64,000 nt of DNA from Flagellimonas oceanensis (GTDB taxonomy: Bacteria; Bacteroidota; Bacteroidia; Flavobacteriales; Flavobacteriaceae). Numbering within the stretch: the stretch's first letter is position 1; each line of letters opens with the position of its first letter. Below the pieces are notes generated by a model. It ran no database searches. It was given only the letters and a program-made list of their open reading frames with translations, and was not told the origin of the DNA. Below are positions 1 through 8,612 of this stretch, piece by piece. The stretch spans positions 109,096 through 173,095 of the forward strand of contig NZ_RZNA01000004.1 in the NCBI RefSeq assembly GCF_003992595.1, written 5' to 3'. The position numbers and the translations under genes were made by a program.

Positions 1-93
1 AGTATTTCTTACCTTTAAAAATATAATGATTTTGCTAACACCCTATCAACAAAAGGTTAAAATCTTATTGAAAACAGGGGTGCGATTTTTTAG

Positions 94-101
94 TAGCTTT
101 G
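94..101 (+). promoter_or_regulatory. Probable -7 promoter element of tdk-alr
   Basis: TAGCTTTG fits the Bacteroidota -7 consensus TAnnTTTG and lies about 50 bases before the chosen tdk start. The nearest TTG (68-70) is 23 bases away, longer than the usual 19 or so, so the -33 element is uncertain. Confidence 0.45.
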
Positions 102-152
102 TGGTCGTCCCAATATAACGGGAAAACAAACAATTTCTTTCAAAAATACGGT

Positions 153-797
153 ATGTTTCTCGAAAACACAGTCAACCCTAAGGAACAGTTTGGATGGATT
201 GAGGTGATTTGCGGTTCCATGTTTTCCGGAAAGACCGAAGAACTGATCCGAAGGCTCAAGCGCGCCCAATTTGCAAAGCAAAAGGTAGAAATCTTCAAGC
301 CCATTGTGGACACCCGCTACCATGAAGAAATGGTGGTCTCCCACGACTCCAACGAAATCAGGTCCACTCCTGTCCCGGCTGCTGCCAACATTCGACTTTT
401 GGCGGATGATTGTGATGTGATCGGTATTGACGAAGCCCAATTTTTTGATGATGAAATCGTAACCGTTTGCAACGATTTGGCCAATAGGGGCATTCGCGTG
501 GTGGTCGCTGGATTGGATATGGATTTCAAGGGCAATCCCTTTGGCCCCATGCCCGCACTGATGGCCACAGCGGAATACGTGACCAAAGTGCACGCCGTTT
601 GCACCCGAACAGGAAACTTGGCCAACTATAGTTTTAGAAAATCCCTTAACGATAATTTGGTGTTGCTTGGTGAAACGGAGGAATATGAACCTTTGAGCAG
701 AGCAGCTTTCTACAAGGCCATGTTACGCGAAAAAATAAAGGGAATGGATGTGGACTCGGAAGAAGTAACCTCCAAAAAAGAGAAACCCAATGAGTAA
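153..797 (+). CDS. tdk: Thymidine kinase (type II)
   Basis: Phosphorylates thymidine to dTMP with ATP in the cytoplasmic nucleotide salvage pathway. The P-loop GSMFSGKT lies near the N-terminus, followed by the DEAQFF motif with the general-base glutamate and the lasso-region sequence ANYSFR. The start at 153 (MFLENT) gives 214 residues, the normal family size; an upstream in-frame ATG at 99 overlaps the promoter element and adds an unlikely tail. The usual zinc-binding CxxC before the substrate lasso is reduced to CTRT, so this is probably a form without structural zinc. Its last eight bases overlap alr, which suggests translational coupling. Confidence 0.93.
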   Translation: MFLENTVNPKEQFGWIEVICGSMFSGKTEELIRRLKRAQFAKQKVEIFKPIVDTRYHEEMVVSHDSNEIRSTPVPAAANIRLLADDCDVIGIDEAQFFDDEIVTVCNDLANRGIRVVVAGLDMDFKGNPFGPMPALMATAEYVTKVHAVCTRTGNLANYSFRKSLNDNLVLLGETEEYEPLSRAAFYKAMLREKIKGMDVDSEEVTSKKEKPNE

Positions 798-1899
798 GGT
801 CGGGGAAACAACTTTGATCTTGGACCTCGCTGCCTTGGAACACAATTACAGCTACTTGCGATCCAAAATAAAGCCCGAAACCAAGTTTTTGGGCGTGGTA
901 AAGGCTTTTGCCTACGGAAGCGACATGGTAACCATTGCCACCGAACTCGAACAATTGGGTGCCGATTATCTGGCAGTTGCCTATGTGAGCGAAGGGGTTT
1001 TGTTGCGTAAAGCGGGCATTCAGCTTCCTATTTTGGTGTTGCACCCCTTGGCGTCCAATTTTGATGATTTGATGGCCTACCAGTTGGAGCCGAGCCTATA
1101 TTCCAGAAATATTCTGAACCAATTCATTGAAGCGGCCAAGGCGAAGAAACAGACAGGTTACCCTGTTCACATTAAGTTCAACACAGGCTTAAACCGTTTG
1201 GGTTTTGCGGAAGATGATGTTGATTTTGTTGCTGAGGAAAGTAAGCATAGCGAATGTATCAAAATAGTGTCTTGCTTTTCTCATTTGGCAGCATCCGAAG
1301 ATAAAAACGAGCGAAATTTTAGCCTGAATCAAATCAATTGCTTCAAACATTTGAGCGATATGCTCATGGATAAGTTGGGCTATCTGCTCATGCGACACAT
1401 GTTGAACACTTCGGGCATCATCAATTATCCTGAGGCACAGTTTGAGATGGTCCGTAGTGGAATAGGATTGTACGGTTATGGCAACCAGGCTGAAGTGGAT
1501 GCGGAATTACGACCGATCGCCACCCTGAAAACGATTATTTCGCAAATCCATCACATTGATGCCAATGAATCCGTGGGATATAATCGGGCGTTTACATCGA
1601 ACCAACCTGTAAAGAGCGCCACCCTGCCCATTGGACATGCAGATGGTATAGGCCGACAGTACGGAAAAGGGAAAGGTTATGTGACCATCAAAAACAAAAA
1701 AGCACCGATTCTGGGCAATGTTTGTATGGATATGATCATGGTGGATGTAACTGAAATCGATTGCAAAGAAGGGGACGAGGCCATTGTGTTTGGCTCAGGA
1801 AAATCAGCCGAAAAGTTTGCTGCCACGGCCAGCACTATTTCCTACGAAATCCTCACAGCCATTTCACAACGGGTAAAAAGAGTGGTTATAAATAAGTGA
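790..1899 (+). CDS. alr: Alanine racemase (PLP-dependent)
   Basis: Interconverts L- and D-alanine to supply D-Ala for peptidoglycan. 369 residues, the normal length for a stand-alone enzyme. The PLP-binding lysine is K38 in VVKAFAYG, and the second catalytic base is the tyrosine in VGYNRAF. The GHADG stretch replaces the more common GYADG. The N-terminal TIM barrel and C-terminal beta domain (with GNVCMDM) are both complete. It overlaps tdk by 8 bases on the same strand. In many Bacteroidota a racemase domain is fused to MurF; this one is free-standing. Confidence 0.93.
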   Translation: MSKVGETTLILDLAALEHNYSYLRSKIKPETKFLGVVKAFAYGSDMVTIATELEQLGADYLAVAYVSEGVLLRKAGIQLPILVLHPLASNFDDLMAYQLEPSLYSRNILNQFIEAAKAKKQTGYPVHIKFNTGLNRLGFAEDDVDFVAEESKHSECIKIVSCFSHLAASEDKNERNFSLNQINCFKHLSDMLMDKLGYLLMRHMLNTSGIINYPEAQFEMVRSGIGLYGYGNQAEVDAELRPIATLKTIISQIHHIDANESVGYNRAFTSNQPVKSATLPIGHADGIGRQYGKGKGYVTIKNKKAPILGNVCMDMIMVDVTEIDCKEGDEAIVFGSGKSAEKFAATASTISYEILTAISQRVKRVVINK

Positions 1900-1976
1900 T
1901 TTTTTATCTCGGAAGAAGAACGGCAAACCGCTTTTTTGCTTAATTTGTCTTTGATTAACCAATACTCAACTATAAA

Positions 1977-2384
1977 ATGGGATTTTTAAAAGAATTTAAA
2001 GAGTTTGCCATGAAAGGAAACCTAGTGGATATCGCCGTAGGTTTCGTCATGGGTGCCGCTTTTAAAGAAGTGGTATCATCGTTCACAGGAGGCATAGTTT
2101 CCCCCTTGATCGGATTGTTGTTCAACGCAGATTTCAATGATTTGAAATATGTGATTACCGAAGGAACCCCAAATGAGGCGGGAGAGATTATTGGGGAGAT
2201 AGCAGTGCTCTACGGTGCGTTTTTGACCAATGTCATCGACTTCATCATCGTCGCGTTCGTTATGTTCCTCATTGTTAAAGGAGTGAACAGGATGAAGAAA
2301 AAAGAGGAGCCTGCTCCAGAACCTCCAAAGGGTCCGACCCAAGAGGAACTGTTGGCAGAAATCCGCGATTTGTTGAAGAAATAA
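1977..2384 (+). CDS. mscL: Large-conductance mechanosensitive channel MscL
   Basis: Inner-membrane channel that opens under membrane tension and releases solutes during osmotic downshock. 135 residues with the usual plan: short N-terminal helix (KEFKEFAMKGNLVDIAVGF), pore-lining TM1 at about 15-45 with the glycine/alanine-rich VGFVMGAAF, a periplasmic loop, TM2 at about 70-100, and a charged C-terminal helix after a proline-rich linker. It sits alone between alr and asd, with a terminator-like hairpin 53 bases after its stop. Confidence 0.95.
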   Translation: MGFLKEFKEFAMKGNLVDIAVGFVMGAAFKEVVSSFTGGIVSPLIGLLFNADFNDLKYVITEGTPNEAGEIIGEIAVLYGAFLTNVIDFIIVAFVMFLIVKGVNRMKKKEEPAPEPPKGPTQEELLAEIRDLLKK

Positions 2385-2437
2385 AAATCGTTGGTACCTT
2401 ATTTCGGTACTGCCGCTACATCACAATAACCCTTAAA

Positions 2438-2480
2438 AACCATCAATGTGTTTCGCTAACATGTTGATGGTTGTTTTATT
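2438..2480 (+). terminator. Rho-independent terminator after mscL
   Basis: AACCATCAA (2438-2446) pairs with TTGATGGTT (2464-2472) and is followed by GTTTTATTTAT. It lies between mscL and the asd promoter, so it separates the two transcripts. Confidence 0.7.
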
Positions 2481-2522
2481 TATAACATTTTGTTATTTTT
2501 TATTGATTGATGAATAAAAAGC

Positions 2523-2552
2523 TTGTTTAACTCGCTGACTAAAGTACCTTTG
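2523..2552 (+). promoter_or_regulatory. Bacteroidota-type promoter of asd
   Basis: TTG (2523-2525), 19 bases, then TACCTTTG (2545-2552): an exact match to the -33/-7 layout of the primary sigma factor in this phylum. The asd start codon is 20 bases downstream, so the leader is very short. Confidence 0.75.
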
Positions 2553-2572
2553 CGGTAAGAAATAAATTAAAA

Positions 2573-3586
2573 ATGAAAGTAGCAGTTGTTGGAGCCACCG
2601 GAATGGTAGGCGAAGTGATGTTGAAAGTATTGGAAGAGCGTAACTTCCCTATTTCAGAATTGATGTTGGTTGCCTCGGAGCGTTCGGTGGGCAAAAAACT
2701 GACCTATAAGAACGACGAGCATACCGTAATCGGTCTGGCAGATGCTGTAGCCGCTCAACCCGATATTGCCATTTTCTCCGCAGGTGGGGACACCTCCTTG
2801 GAATGGGCTCCCAAATTTGCCGAGGTTGGCACTACCGTAATCGACAATTCCTCTGCGTGGCGTATGGACCCGACCAAAAAATTGGTAGTGCCCGAAATCA
2901 ATGCAAACGAACTGACTGCTGAGGATAAAATTATTGCCAACCCCAACTGCTCCACTATTCAAATGGTGTTGGCCTTGGACCCATTGCACAAAAAATATCA
3001 AATGAAGCGCGTTGTCGTTTCCACCTACCAATCCGTTTCTGGTACAGGAGTAAAGGCTGTTGAGCAAATGGAAAACGAAGCAGCTGGAATAGAGGGAGAA
3101 ATGGCCTATCCTTACCCCATCAACCGAAATGCACTGCCGCATTGCGATGTGTTTTTGGAAAATGGATACACTAAAGAAGAAATGAAATTGGCCAGGGAGC
3201 CTCAAAAAATATTGGACGACCGTACATTTTCGGTAACCGCAACCGCAGTGCGTATTCCTACTGCCGGTGGGCACTCGGAATCTGTCAACGTGGAATTCCA
3301 TAACGATTTTGATTTGGCGGAAGTAAGACAACTCCTAAGCGAAACCCCCGGAATCGTAGTGCAGGACAATCCTGAAACCAACACCTACCCCATGCCTGTT
3401 TTTGCCAATGGCAAGGATGATGTTTTTGTGGGCAGGATTCGTAGAGACGAAACCCAACCGAATACTTTGAACATGTGGATTGTGGCGGACAACCTAAGAA
3501 AAGGAGCTGCCACCAACGCTGTGCAGATTGCGGAGTATTTGGTGGAGAATAATTTGGTTTCAAATACTTCTGAAGCTGTTTCATAA
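2573..3586 (+). CDS. asd: Aspartate-semialdehyde dehydrogenase
   Basis: Reduces aspartyl phosphate to aspartate semialdehyde with NADPH, feeding lysine/diaminopimelate, threonine and methionine synthesis. 337 residues, the usual size. The N-terminal Rossmann motif GATGMVG binds NADP; the catalytic cysteine is in NPNCSTIQ; the acid-base histidine is in AGGHSESV. Single-gene unit with its own promoter. Confidence 0.95.
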   Translation: MKVAVVGATGMVGEVMLKVLEERNFPISELMLVASERSVGKKLTYKNDEHTVIGLADAVAAQPDIAIFSAGGDTSLEWAPKFAEVGTTVIDNSSAWRMDPTKKLVVPEINANELTAEDKIIANPNCSTIQMVLALDPLHKKYQMKRVVVSTYQSVSGTGVKAVEQMENEAAGIEGEMAYPYPINRNALPHCDVFLENGYTKEEMKLAREPQKILDDRTFSVTATAVRIPTAGGHSESVNVEFHNDFDLAEVRQLLSETPGIVVQDNPETNTYPMPVFANGKDDVFVGRIRRDETQPNTLNMWIVADNLRKGAATNAVQIAEYLVENNLVSNTSEAVS

Positions 3587-3614
3587 AATTCGTTAAAGCA
3601 TCGATTGCAGCCAA

Positions 3615-3642
3615 TTGGTTTGTGTCTTTTGTGGTATTTTTA
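3615..3642 (+). promoter_or_regulatory. Possible promoter of the prolyl oligopeptidase gene
   Basis: TTG (3615-3617), 17 bases, TATTTTTA (3635-3642), a one-mismatch version of TAnnTTTG. The chosen ATG is 22 bases downstream, which supports 3664 rather than the upstream ATG at 3622 as the start. Confidence 0.4.
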
Positions 3643-3663
3643 TCGGAATCAATCCGAGAAAAC

Positions 3664-5820
3664 ATGAAAAACATAAGTCTGTTGGCTGCTTTGGTTTTAT
3701 TTGCAGCCTGTCAGGAAAACACTAAAAAAAGAGAATCCATTACTGTGAACTACCCCACTACCAAAAAAGTTGACACCGTAGATAATTATTTTGGAAATGA
3801 AGTCCCTGACCCCTATCGTTGGTTGGAAGACGACCGCAGCGAGGAGACCGAAGCATGGGTAAAAGAACAAAACGCTGTCACTTTTGGCTATTTGGACAAG
3901 ATTCCTTTTCGAGAAGACCTAAAAAACCGATTGGAGAAACTGTGGAACTACGAAAAAGTGGGCTCCCCTTTTAAAGAAGGCGACTATACCTATTATTACA
4001 AGAATAATGGGCTACAAAACCAATATGTGGTCTACCGTGAAAAAGAGGATGGGGAAGAAGAGGTCTTTTTGGACCCCAATTCTTTTTCCGAAGACGGCAC
4101 CACATCTTTGATGGGCCTTAGCTTTACCAAGGACGGTTCCAAAGCGGCCTACCTTATCTCCGAAGGCGGAAGCGATTGGCGCAAAGGTATTGTCATCGAT
4201 GCCGAATCCAAAGAAATTGTGGAGGATACCTTAGTGGATATCAAGTTCAGCGGCATCTCTTGGAAAGGAAACGATGGTTTCTTTTATTCCAGCTACGACA
4301 AACCCGAAGGAAGCGAACTTTCAGCAAAAACGGACCAACACAAATTATACTATCACAAATTGGGAACGCCCCAATCCGAGGACAAGATCATTTTTGGTGG
4401 AACACCAGAAGAAAAACACCGCTACGTAGGTGGTTCCGTATCGGAAGACCAGAAGTATCTCTTTATTTCTGCGTCGGTTTCCACATCGGGCAACAAATTG
4501 TTTATGATGGATCTTTCCCAAAAGAATCCTGAGTTGATTACCATTTTGGACGATACCGATTCTGACACCTACGTTATCGATAACGAAGGCTCTACCTTAT
4601 ATATGGTCACCAACCGTGAGGCACCCAATAAAAAAGTCGTGGTTGTGGATGCAGCCAATCCAACACCAGACAATTGGAAAGATTTAATTCCAGAGACCGA
4701 AAATGTATTGACGGCAGGAACTGGTGGAGGCTATTTTTTTACCGAATACATGGTAGATGCCATTTCCAAAGTGCTTCAATATGATTATGAAGGTAACCTG
4801 GTCCGCGAAGTCGAACTGCCCGGTGTAGGAAGCGCTGGAGGTTTTGGTGGCAAAAAGGAAGACAAGGAATTCTACTTCTCCTTCACCAACTACAATACAC
4901 CAGGCTCATTGTACAAATACAATGTGGAGACTGGAGAGTATGAGCAATATTGGAAGCCCCAAATTGATTTCAATCCTGATGACTACGAGTCCAAACAGGT
5001 GTTTTACAATTCAAAAGATGGCACAAAAGTGCCTATGATCATTACCTATAAAAAAGGAACCGAACTCAACGGTAAAAATCCAACTATCCTTTATGGCTAT
5101 GGAGGTTTCAATGTAAGTTTAACGCCCTCTTTCAGCATTGTGAACGCGGTTTGGATGGAGCAGGGTGGTGTATATGCCGTTCCTAACCTTAGAGGAGGTG
5201 GGGAATACGGAAAAAAATGGCATATTGCCGGCACCAAGCTTCAAAAACAGAATGTGTTCGATGACTTTATCGCCGCTGCAGAATACTTGATTGATAACCA
5301 ATATACCTCAAAAGAATATCTCGCTATCCGTGGAGGTTCCAATGGTGGTTTATTGGTTGGCGCAACCATGACCCAGCGCCCGGATTTGATGCAAGTAGCC
5401 TTACCGGCCGTAGGTGTAATGGATATGCTCCGATACCACACTTTTACCGCTGGTGCCGGATGGGCCTACGATTATGGTACTTCTGAAGATAGTGAGGAAA
5501 TGTTCAACTACATCAAGGGCTATTCCCCTGTGCATAACGTAAAAGAAGGCACGGAATATCCAGCTACTCTTGTTACCACTGGAGATCATGATGACCGTGT
5601 GGTTCCTGCACACAGCTTTAAGTTTGCAGCAGAGCTACAGGAAAAACAGGCTGGGGAACAACCCACTTTGATTCGTATCGAGACCAACGCAGGTCACGGA
5701 GCAGGTACACCTGTCAGCAAGACCATTGAGCAATATGCCGATATTTTTGGGTTTACCTTTTTCAATATGGGCTATGATGAATTGCCCAACCAAAAAGTTC
5801 TTAAGGAGTTTAAAGATTGA
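3664..5820 (+). CDS. Lipoprotein prolyl oligopeptidase (S9A)
   Basis: Serine peptidase that cleaves short peptides after proline. 718 residues from the start at 3664, which exposes a lipoprotein signal peptide with lipobox LFAAC; the mature enzyme is therefore probably membrane-anchored on the periplasmic side. An N-terminal seven-bladed propeller gating domain spans about 80-440 and an alpha/beta hydrolase domain follows. The catalytic triad is S559 (GGSNGGL), D643 (GDHDDRVVP) and H678 (NAGHGAG). The only in-frame alternative ATG, at 3622, would place 14 residues before the signal peptide. It appears to be transcribed alone. Confidence 0.92.
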   Translation: MKNISLLAALVLFAACQENTKKRESITVNYPTTKKVDTVDNYFGNEVPDPYRWLEDDRSEETEAWVKEQNAVTFGYLDKIPFREDLKNRLEKLWNYEKVGSPFKEGDYTYYYKNNGLQNQYVVYREKEDGEEEVFLDPNSFSEDGTTSLMGLSFTKDGSKAAYLISEGGSDWRKGIVIDAESKEIVEDTLVDIKFSGISWKGNDGFFYSSYDKPEGSELSAKTDQHKLYYHKLGTPQSEDKIIFGGTPEEKHRYVGGSVSEDQKYLFISASVSTSGNKLFMMDLSQKNPELITILDDTDSDTYVIDNEGSTLYMVTNREAPNKKVVVVDAANPTPDNWKDLIPETENVLTAGTGGGYFFTEYMVDAISKVLQYDYEGNLVREVELPGVGSAGGFGGKKEDKEFYFSFTNYNTPGSLYKYNVETGEYEQYWKPQIDFNPDDYESKQVFYNSKDGTKVPMIITYKKGTELNGKNPTILYGYGGFNVSLTPSFSIVNAVWMEQGGVYAVPNLRGGGEYGKKWHIAGTKLQKQNVFDDFIAAAEYLIDNQYTSKEYLAIRGGSNGGLLVGATMTQRPDLMQVALPAVGVMDMLRYHTFTAGAGWAYDYGTSEDSEEMFNYIKGYSPVHNVKEGTEYPATLVTTGDHDDRVVPAHSFKFAAELQEKQAGEQPTLIRIETNAGHGAGTPVSKTIEQYADIFGFTFFNMGYDELPNQKVLKEFKD

Positions 5821-5853
5821 CAAAATCTCTGAGAAACTCCCAAAACATGATAT

Positions 5854-5925
5854 TGTCAGTTCGAGCGTAGTCGAGAACAAAACATCTGTAAACCAATTTA
5901 GGTTTCGACTTCGCTAACCCTGACA
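5854..5925. repeat. Flavobacterial palindromic (REP-like) intergenic repeat
   Basis: An imperfect inverted repeat: the left arm (5854-5878) begins TGTCAGTTCGAGCG and the right arm (5901-5925) ends CTAACCCTGACA, with TCGA-containing cores. Elements with the core CAGTTCGAGCG/AGTCGAGAAC are scattered between genes in many flavobacterial genomes. It separates the peptidase gene from the ABC ATPase gene and could also stop transcription. Confidence 0.6.
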
Positions 5926-5933
5926 TATTTTTG
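5926..5933 (+). promoter_or_regulatory. Probable -7 element of the ABC ATPase gene
   Basis: TATTTTTG matches TAnnTTTG and lies 21 bases before the chosen start codon, directly on the edge of the palindromic repeat. At the -33 distance there is only TTTC, so the upstream element is weak. Confidence 0.4.
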
Positions 5934-5954
5934 ACAGATGAGCCACTTATATTT

Positions 5955-6950
5955 ATGCTAAAAATCCAAATTGATTCTTTCGGTTATCAAGACCAGACCA
6001 TTTTAAAGGACATTTCCTTTGAAGTTTCCCCGGGGGAGCATGTGGCTTTGATGGGCGAAAGTGGCTCGGGAAAAAGCACCTTGCTCAAAATCATCTACGG
6101 ATTGCTTCATGTGGAGGAGGGCTCCGTTTTTTGGGGAGACACTGAAGCGCTAGGGCCCAATTTTAATCTGGTTCCAGGCGAACCTTACATGAAATATTTG
6201 GCACAGGACTTTGATTTGATGCCCTTTATTTCTGTGGAAGAAAACATAGGGCAGTTCCTTTCTGTTTTTGATCCAGAAACCCACAAAGAACGCATCAATG
6301 AACTATTGGAATTAATTGAAATGAAATCCTACGCCAAGACCAAAGTGAAATACCTCAGTGGTGGACAGCAGCAAAGAGTGGCATTGGCCAGAGTACTGGC
6401 GCAGGAACCCGAAATTCTTCTTTTGGACGAACCCTTTGGCCATATTGACAATTTTAAGCGTAATTCCCTTCGTAGAAACCTCTTTCTGTATCTCAAAAAA
6501 CAGGGTATTACGGTGCTTACCGCAAGCCACGACCCCAGTGATGTACTCCCTTTTGCAGAACGTACCCTGATCTTGGAACAAGGACAGATCATTGCCAACG
6601 AGAACACTCAAGGCCTCTATAAAAACCCTCCGAATCACTATACAGCTTCGTTGTTTGGCCAAGTGAACAAGGTCCCCATGAAACTCTTGAAATCCTATTC
6701 CGAGATTGATAGGTCCGTTTTAGTATATCCGCATGAATTCAAATTTTCTGATGCTTCAGGGCTAAAAGTCGAGATAACCCGATCGCTCTTTAATGGAAGT
6801 CATCATCTAAACGAAGGAATGGCAGAAGACGGCACAACCATTTTTTTCAATTCAGACAAAAAACAGGAAAAAGGAACAACCATTTTTCTTAATGTATCTT
6901 TGGAAACCATCAACAGAAGGCTTCAAGTTGGACAAAAAACAAATACATAG
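5955..6950 (+). CDS. ABC transporter ATP-binding protein
   Basis: ATPase subunit of an ABC transporter; substrate unknown. 331 residues from 5955; the ATG at 5931 overlaps the probable -7 element and is rejected. Walker A is GESGSGKST, the signature is LSGGQQQRVALAR, Walker B is ILLLDEPFGHID and the H-loop is ASHD. About 100 residues after the ATPase domain resemble the small C-terminal TOBE-like domains of importer ATPases such as those for iron or polyamine. No permease gene lies next to it, so it must work with proteins encoded elsewhere. The arfB frame begins inside its 3' end. Confidence 0.82.
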   Translation: MLKIQIDSFGYQDQTILKDISFEVSPGEHVALMGESGSGKSTLLKIIYGLLHVEEGSVFWGDTEALGPNFNLVPGEPYMKYLAQDFDLMPFISVEENIGQFLSVFDPETHKERINELLELIEMKSYAKTKVKYLSGGQQQRVALARVLAQEPEILLLDEPFGHIDNFKRNSLRRNLFLYLKKQGITVLTASHDPSDVLPFAERTLILEQGQIIANENTQGLYKNPPNHYTASLFGQVNKVPMKLLKSYSEIDRSVLVYPHEFKFSDASGLKVEITRSLFNGSHHLNEGMAEDGTTIFFNSDKKQEKGTTIFLNVSLETINRRLQVGQKTNT

Positions 6951-7326
6951 GGAATTACAGTTTAAGGCCATGCGTAGTAGCGGTGCTGGGGGACAACACG
7001 TGAACAAGGTTTCCTCCAAGGTGGAGCTCACTTTTAATGTACCCGCTTCAGAAGGTTTATCAGACAGGGAAAAACAACGTGTCCTATTAAAATTACAGTC
7101 CCGATTGACCAATGATGGTGCCTTGATTCTTCAATGTGATGAGGCCCGAAGCCAACACCGAAACAAAGATTTAGTAGTGAAGCGCTTTTTCGAAACCCTG
7201 AAAAATGCTCTCATCTTACCTAAAAAGCGAAAACCGACCAAACCCACCAAACCTTCCAAAGAAAAACGGTTAAAATCCAAAAGAATCACGGCAGAGAAAA
7301 AAGCGTCTCGCAAAAAACCGTACTGA
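6892..7326 (+). CDS. arfB: Peptidyl-tRNA hydrolase ArfB (ribosome rescue)
   Basis: Rescues ribosomes stalled on mRNAs without a stop codon by hydrolysing peptidyl-tRNA. The RF-type GGQ motif is in SSGAGGQHVNKVSSKVEL, and the lysine/arginine-rich tail that reaches into the empty mRNA channel is clear in the last 35 residues. The ATG at 6892 overlaps the ABC gene by 59 bases; a TTG at 6928, seven bases after AGAAGG, would give MDKKQIHREL, which looks more like the family N-terminus, so the true start may be 6928. A decayed copy of its 3' part lies about 1.1 kb downstream. Confidence 0.88.
   Translation: MYLWKPSTEGFKLDKKQIHRELQFKAMRSSGAGGQHVNKVSSKVELTFNVPASEGLSDREKQRVLLKLQSRLTNDGALILQCDEARSQHRNKDLVVKRFFETLKNALILPKKRKPTKPTKPSKEKRLKSKRITAEKKASRKKPY
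7052..7318 (+). repeat. Direct repeat, intact copy (arfB 3' part)
   Basis: This stretch of arfB matches 8195-8461 at a constant offset of 1143 bases. By eye there are roughly 15 substitutions and no insertions or deletions. The pair encloses the lipoprotein gene at 7416-7982. Confidence 0.9.
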
Positions 7327-7415
7327 GAAAAGTTATTGTTCTATTCTCAAAACATTGTACAAGCACAATTGTGAGGCACTCGCAAAGAAGCGTCTAACAA
7401 CCATTTCCCATTTTA

Positions 7416-7982
7416 CTAAAATGGGATAATTATAATATCCTCATCATCTTGCAAACAACCTGACGGCATATCTGAATCAATCGACACAAGTGTAGGTGTA
7501 CAATCTTCATCAAGCACTACCTTTCCATTGTAGGTAATACTCCCATTCGATGCACTGATATAGGTTATACTACTTACTATGGAATAACTCCCATCGTTAT
7601 TCTCTACCACTTTTTTTAAGTGTTGCTCAACAGTATCCTCTCCGAGGTAAATTTTAGTTATATGGAATCCTGTTCTTGACCCTCCCCAAGAAGTAACTCC
7701 TTCACTGTAATATAAAGTTCCGTTGGGAGGAGCAATCATTTGCCACACACTACGTGTTCCATTTTGGATTGCTTGAGGCGACGCCCCACGAAACCAAACC
7801 GTTGTACCTCCAAAATTTCCAAACCATTCTTCATTACCATTATATTGAAGGGAGGTACCATCATAATAGGTTGCTTTTGTAGCTACTGGCTCTGCCTCTG
7901 TATTTAAAGGTAATGATTCATCTTTTTGACAGTTAAAAAATGTCATTGCAAGCAGAACAAAGAAAAATGTATTGATTTTCAT
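7416..7982 (-). CDS. Small lipoprotein of unknown function
   Basis: 188 residues beginning with a type II signal peptide (MKINTFFFVLL, lipobox FFNC), so the mature protein should be lipid-anchored. The rest is rich in Gly, Asn, Thr and aromatic residues, looks beta-rich, and ends in an acidic stretch before IIIIPF. I do not recognise a family. It is antisense to arfB and lies exactly between the intact arfB and its broken copy, so it probably arrived or was retained through the same rearrangement. The stop codon sits in a small hairpin, CCCATTTTA/TAAAATGGG. Confidence 0.75.
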   Translation of the reverse strand: MKINTFFFVLLAMTFFNCQKDESLPLNTEAEPVATKATYYDGTSLQYNGNEEWFGNFGGTTVWFRGASPQAIQNGTRSVWQMIAPPNGTLYYSEGVTSWGGSRTGFHITKIYLGEDTVEQHLKKVVENNDGSYSIVSSITYISASNGSITYNGKVVLDEDCTPTLVSIDSDMPSGCLQDDEDIIIIPF

Positions 7983-8612
7983 AATTAATATATATTTGTA
8001 GTCTTTTTCTTTTTTAAATATAGATATAATTAAATTTTTTATTAGTCTTTTTCTTATAATTTACAATATCTTAACTATTTCTCTGGAATTACTTTGCTCT
8101 TACATGACACTTCCAACAACTCCATAGTTATTCGAAAACGGTTTTCTCTCAATCTCCAAAACAATATGGCTTTTCTAATGAAGTAGAAATACAGAAAGCC
8201 TATCTGACAGGGAAAAACAACGTGTCCTATTAAAATTACGGTCCCGATTGACCAATGATGGTTCCTTGATTCTTCAAAGTGATGAGGCCCAAAGGCAACA
8301 CCGAAACAAAGATTTAGTAGTGAAGCGCTTTTTCGAAACCCTGAAAAATGCTCTCATCATACCTAAAAAGCGAAAACCGACCAAACCCACCAAACCTTCC
8401 AAATAAAAACGGTTGAAATCCAAAAAAATCACGGCAGAGAAAAAGGCGTCGCGCAAAAAACCAAATCTGGGCCAATGAGAATTCATTGGATTTCCATCTG
8501 TCAGATTACAAAACAGTCAAAAAAGCCTCTGTCGCTATAATTCCCAATAGCCAGATTTAATTACTTCACCACAAATGCTTAATTTTCAATCAAATTATAA
8601 CTAACTCAAATA
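7983..8612. other. Gene-free interval holding the arfB remnant
   Basis: Between the lipoprotein start and the M14 peptidase start there is no intact gene. 7983-8194 is AT-rich with nothing recognised except poly-T/A runs; 8195-8461 is the arfB remnant; 8462-8612 must contain the peptidase promoter, but I could not place a convincing TAnnTTTG there. Confidence 0.7.
8195..8461 (+). pseudogene. Remnant of a second arfB (3' part only)
   Basis: Colinear with the last two-thirds of arfB. It keeps the reading frame but lacks the start codon and the GGQ domain. An in-frame TGA lies just upstream (8179-8181) and the lysine-rich tail is cut by a nonsense change (AAA GAA to AAA TAA at about 8401-8406). 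Substitutions are spread along it and denser at its 5' edge, so it is either an old duplication or a copy from a related strain. Confidence 0.85.

Noticed and set aside
90..593. Long antisense frame over tdk, and many similar antisense frames over asd, the M14 peptidase, accC and the ABC permeases
   Set aside because: They mirror the codon pattern of clear genes on the other strand, show no domain or signal sequence, and most lack a plausible start context.
1946..1953. TGTCTTTG before mscL as a promoter
   Set aside because: One mismatch at the important A of TAnnTTTG and no TTG at the right distance, so not listed as a feature.
7131..8486. Two similar minus-strand frames (7131-7313 and 8274-8486) that look like a duplicated small protein
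   Set aside because: They are antisense shadows of arfB and of its remnant; the similarity is explained by the DNA repeat.
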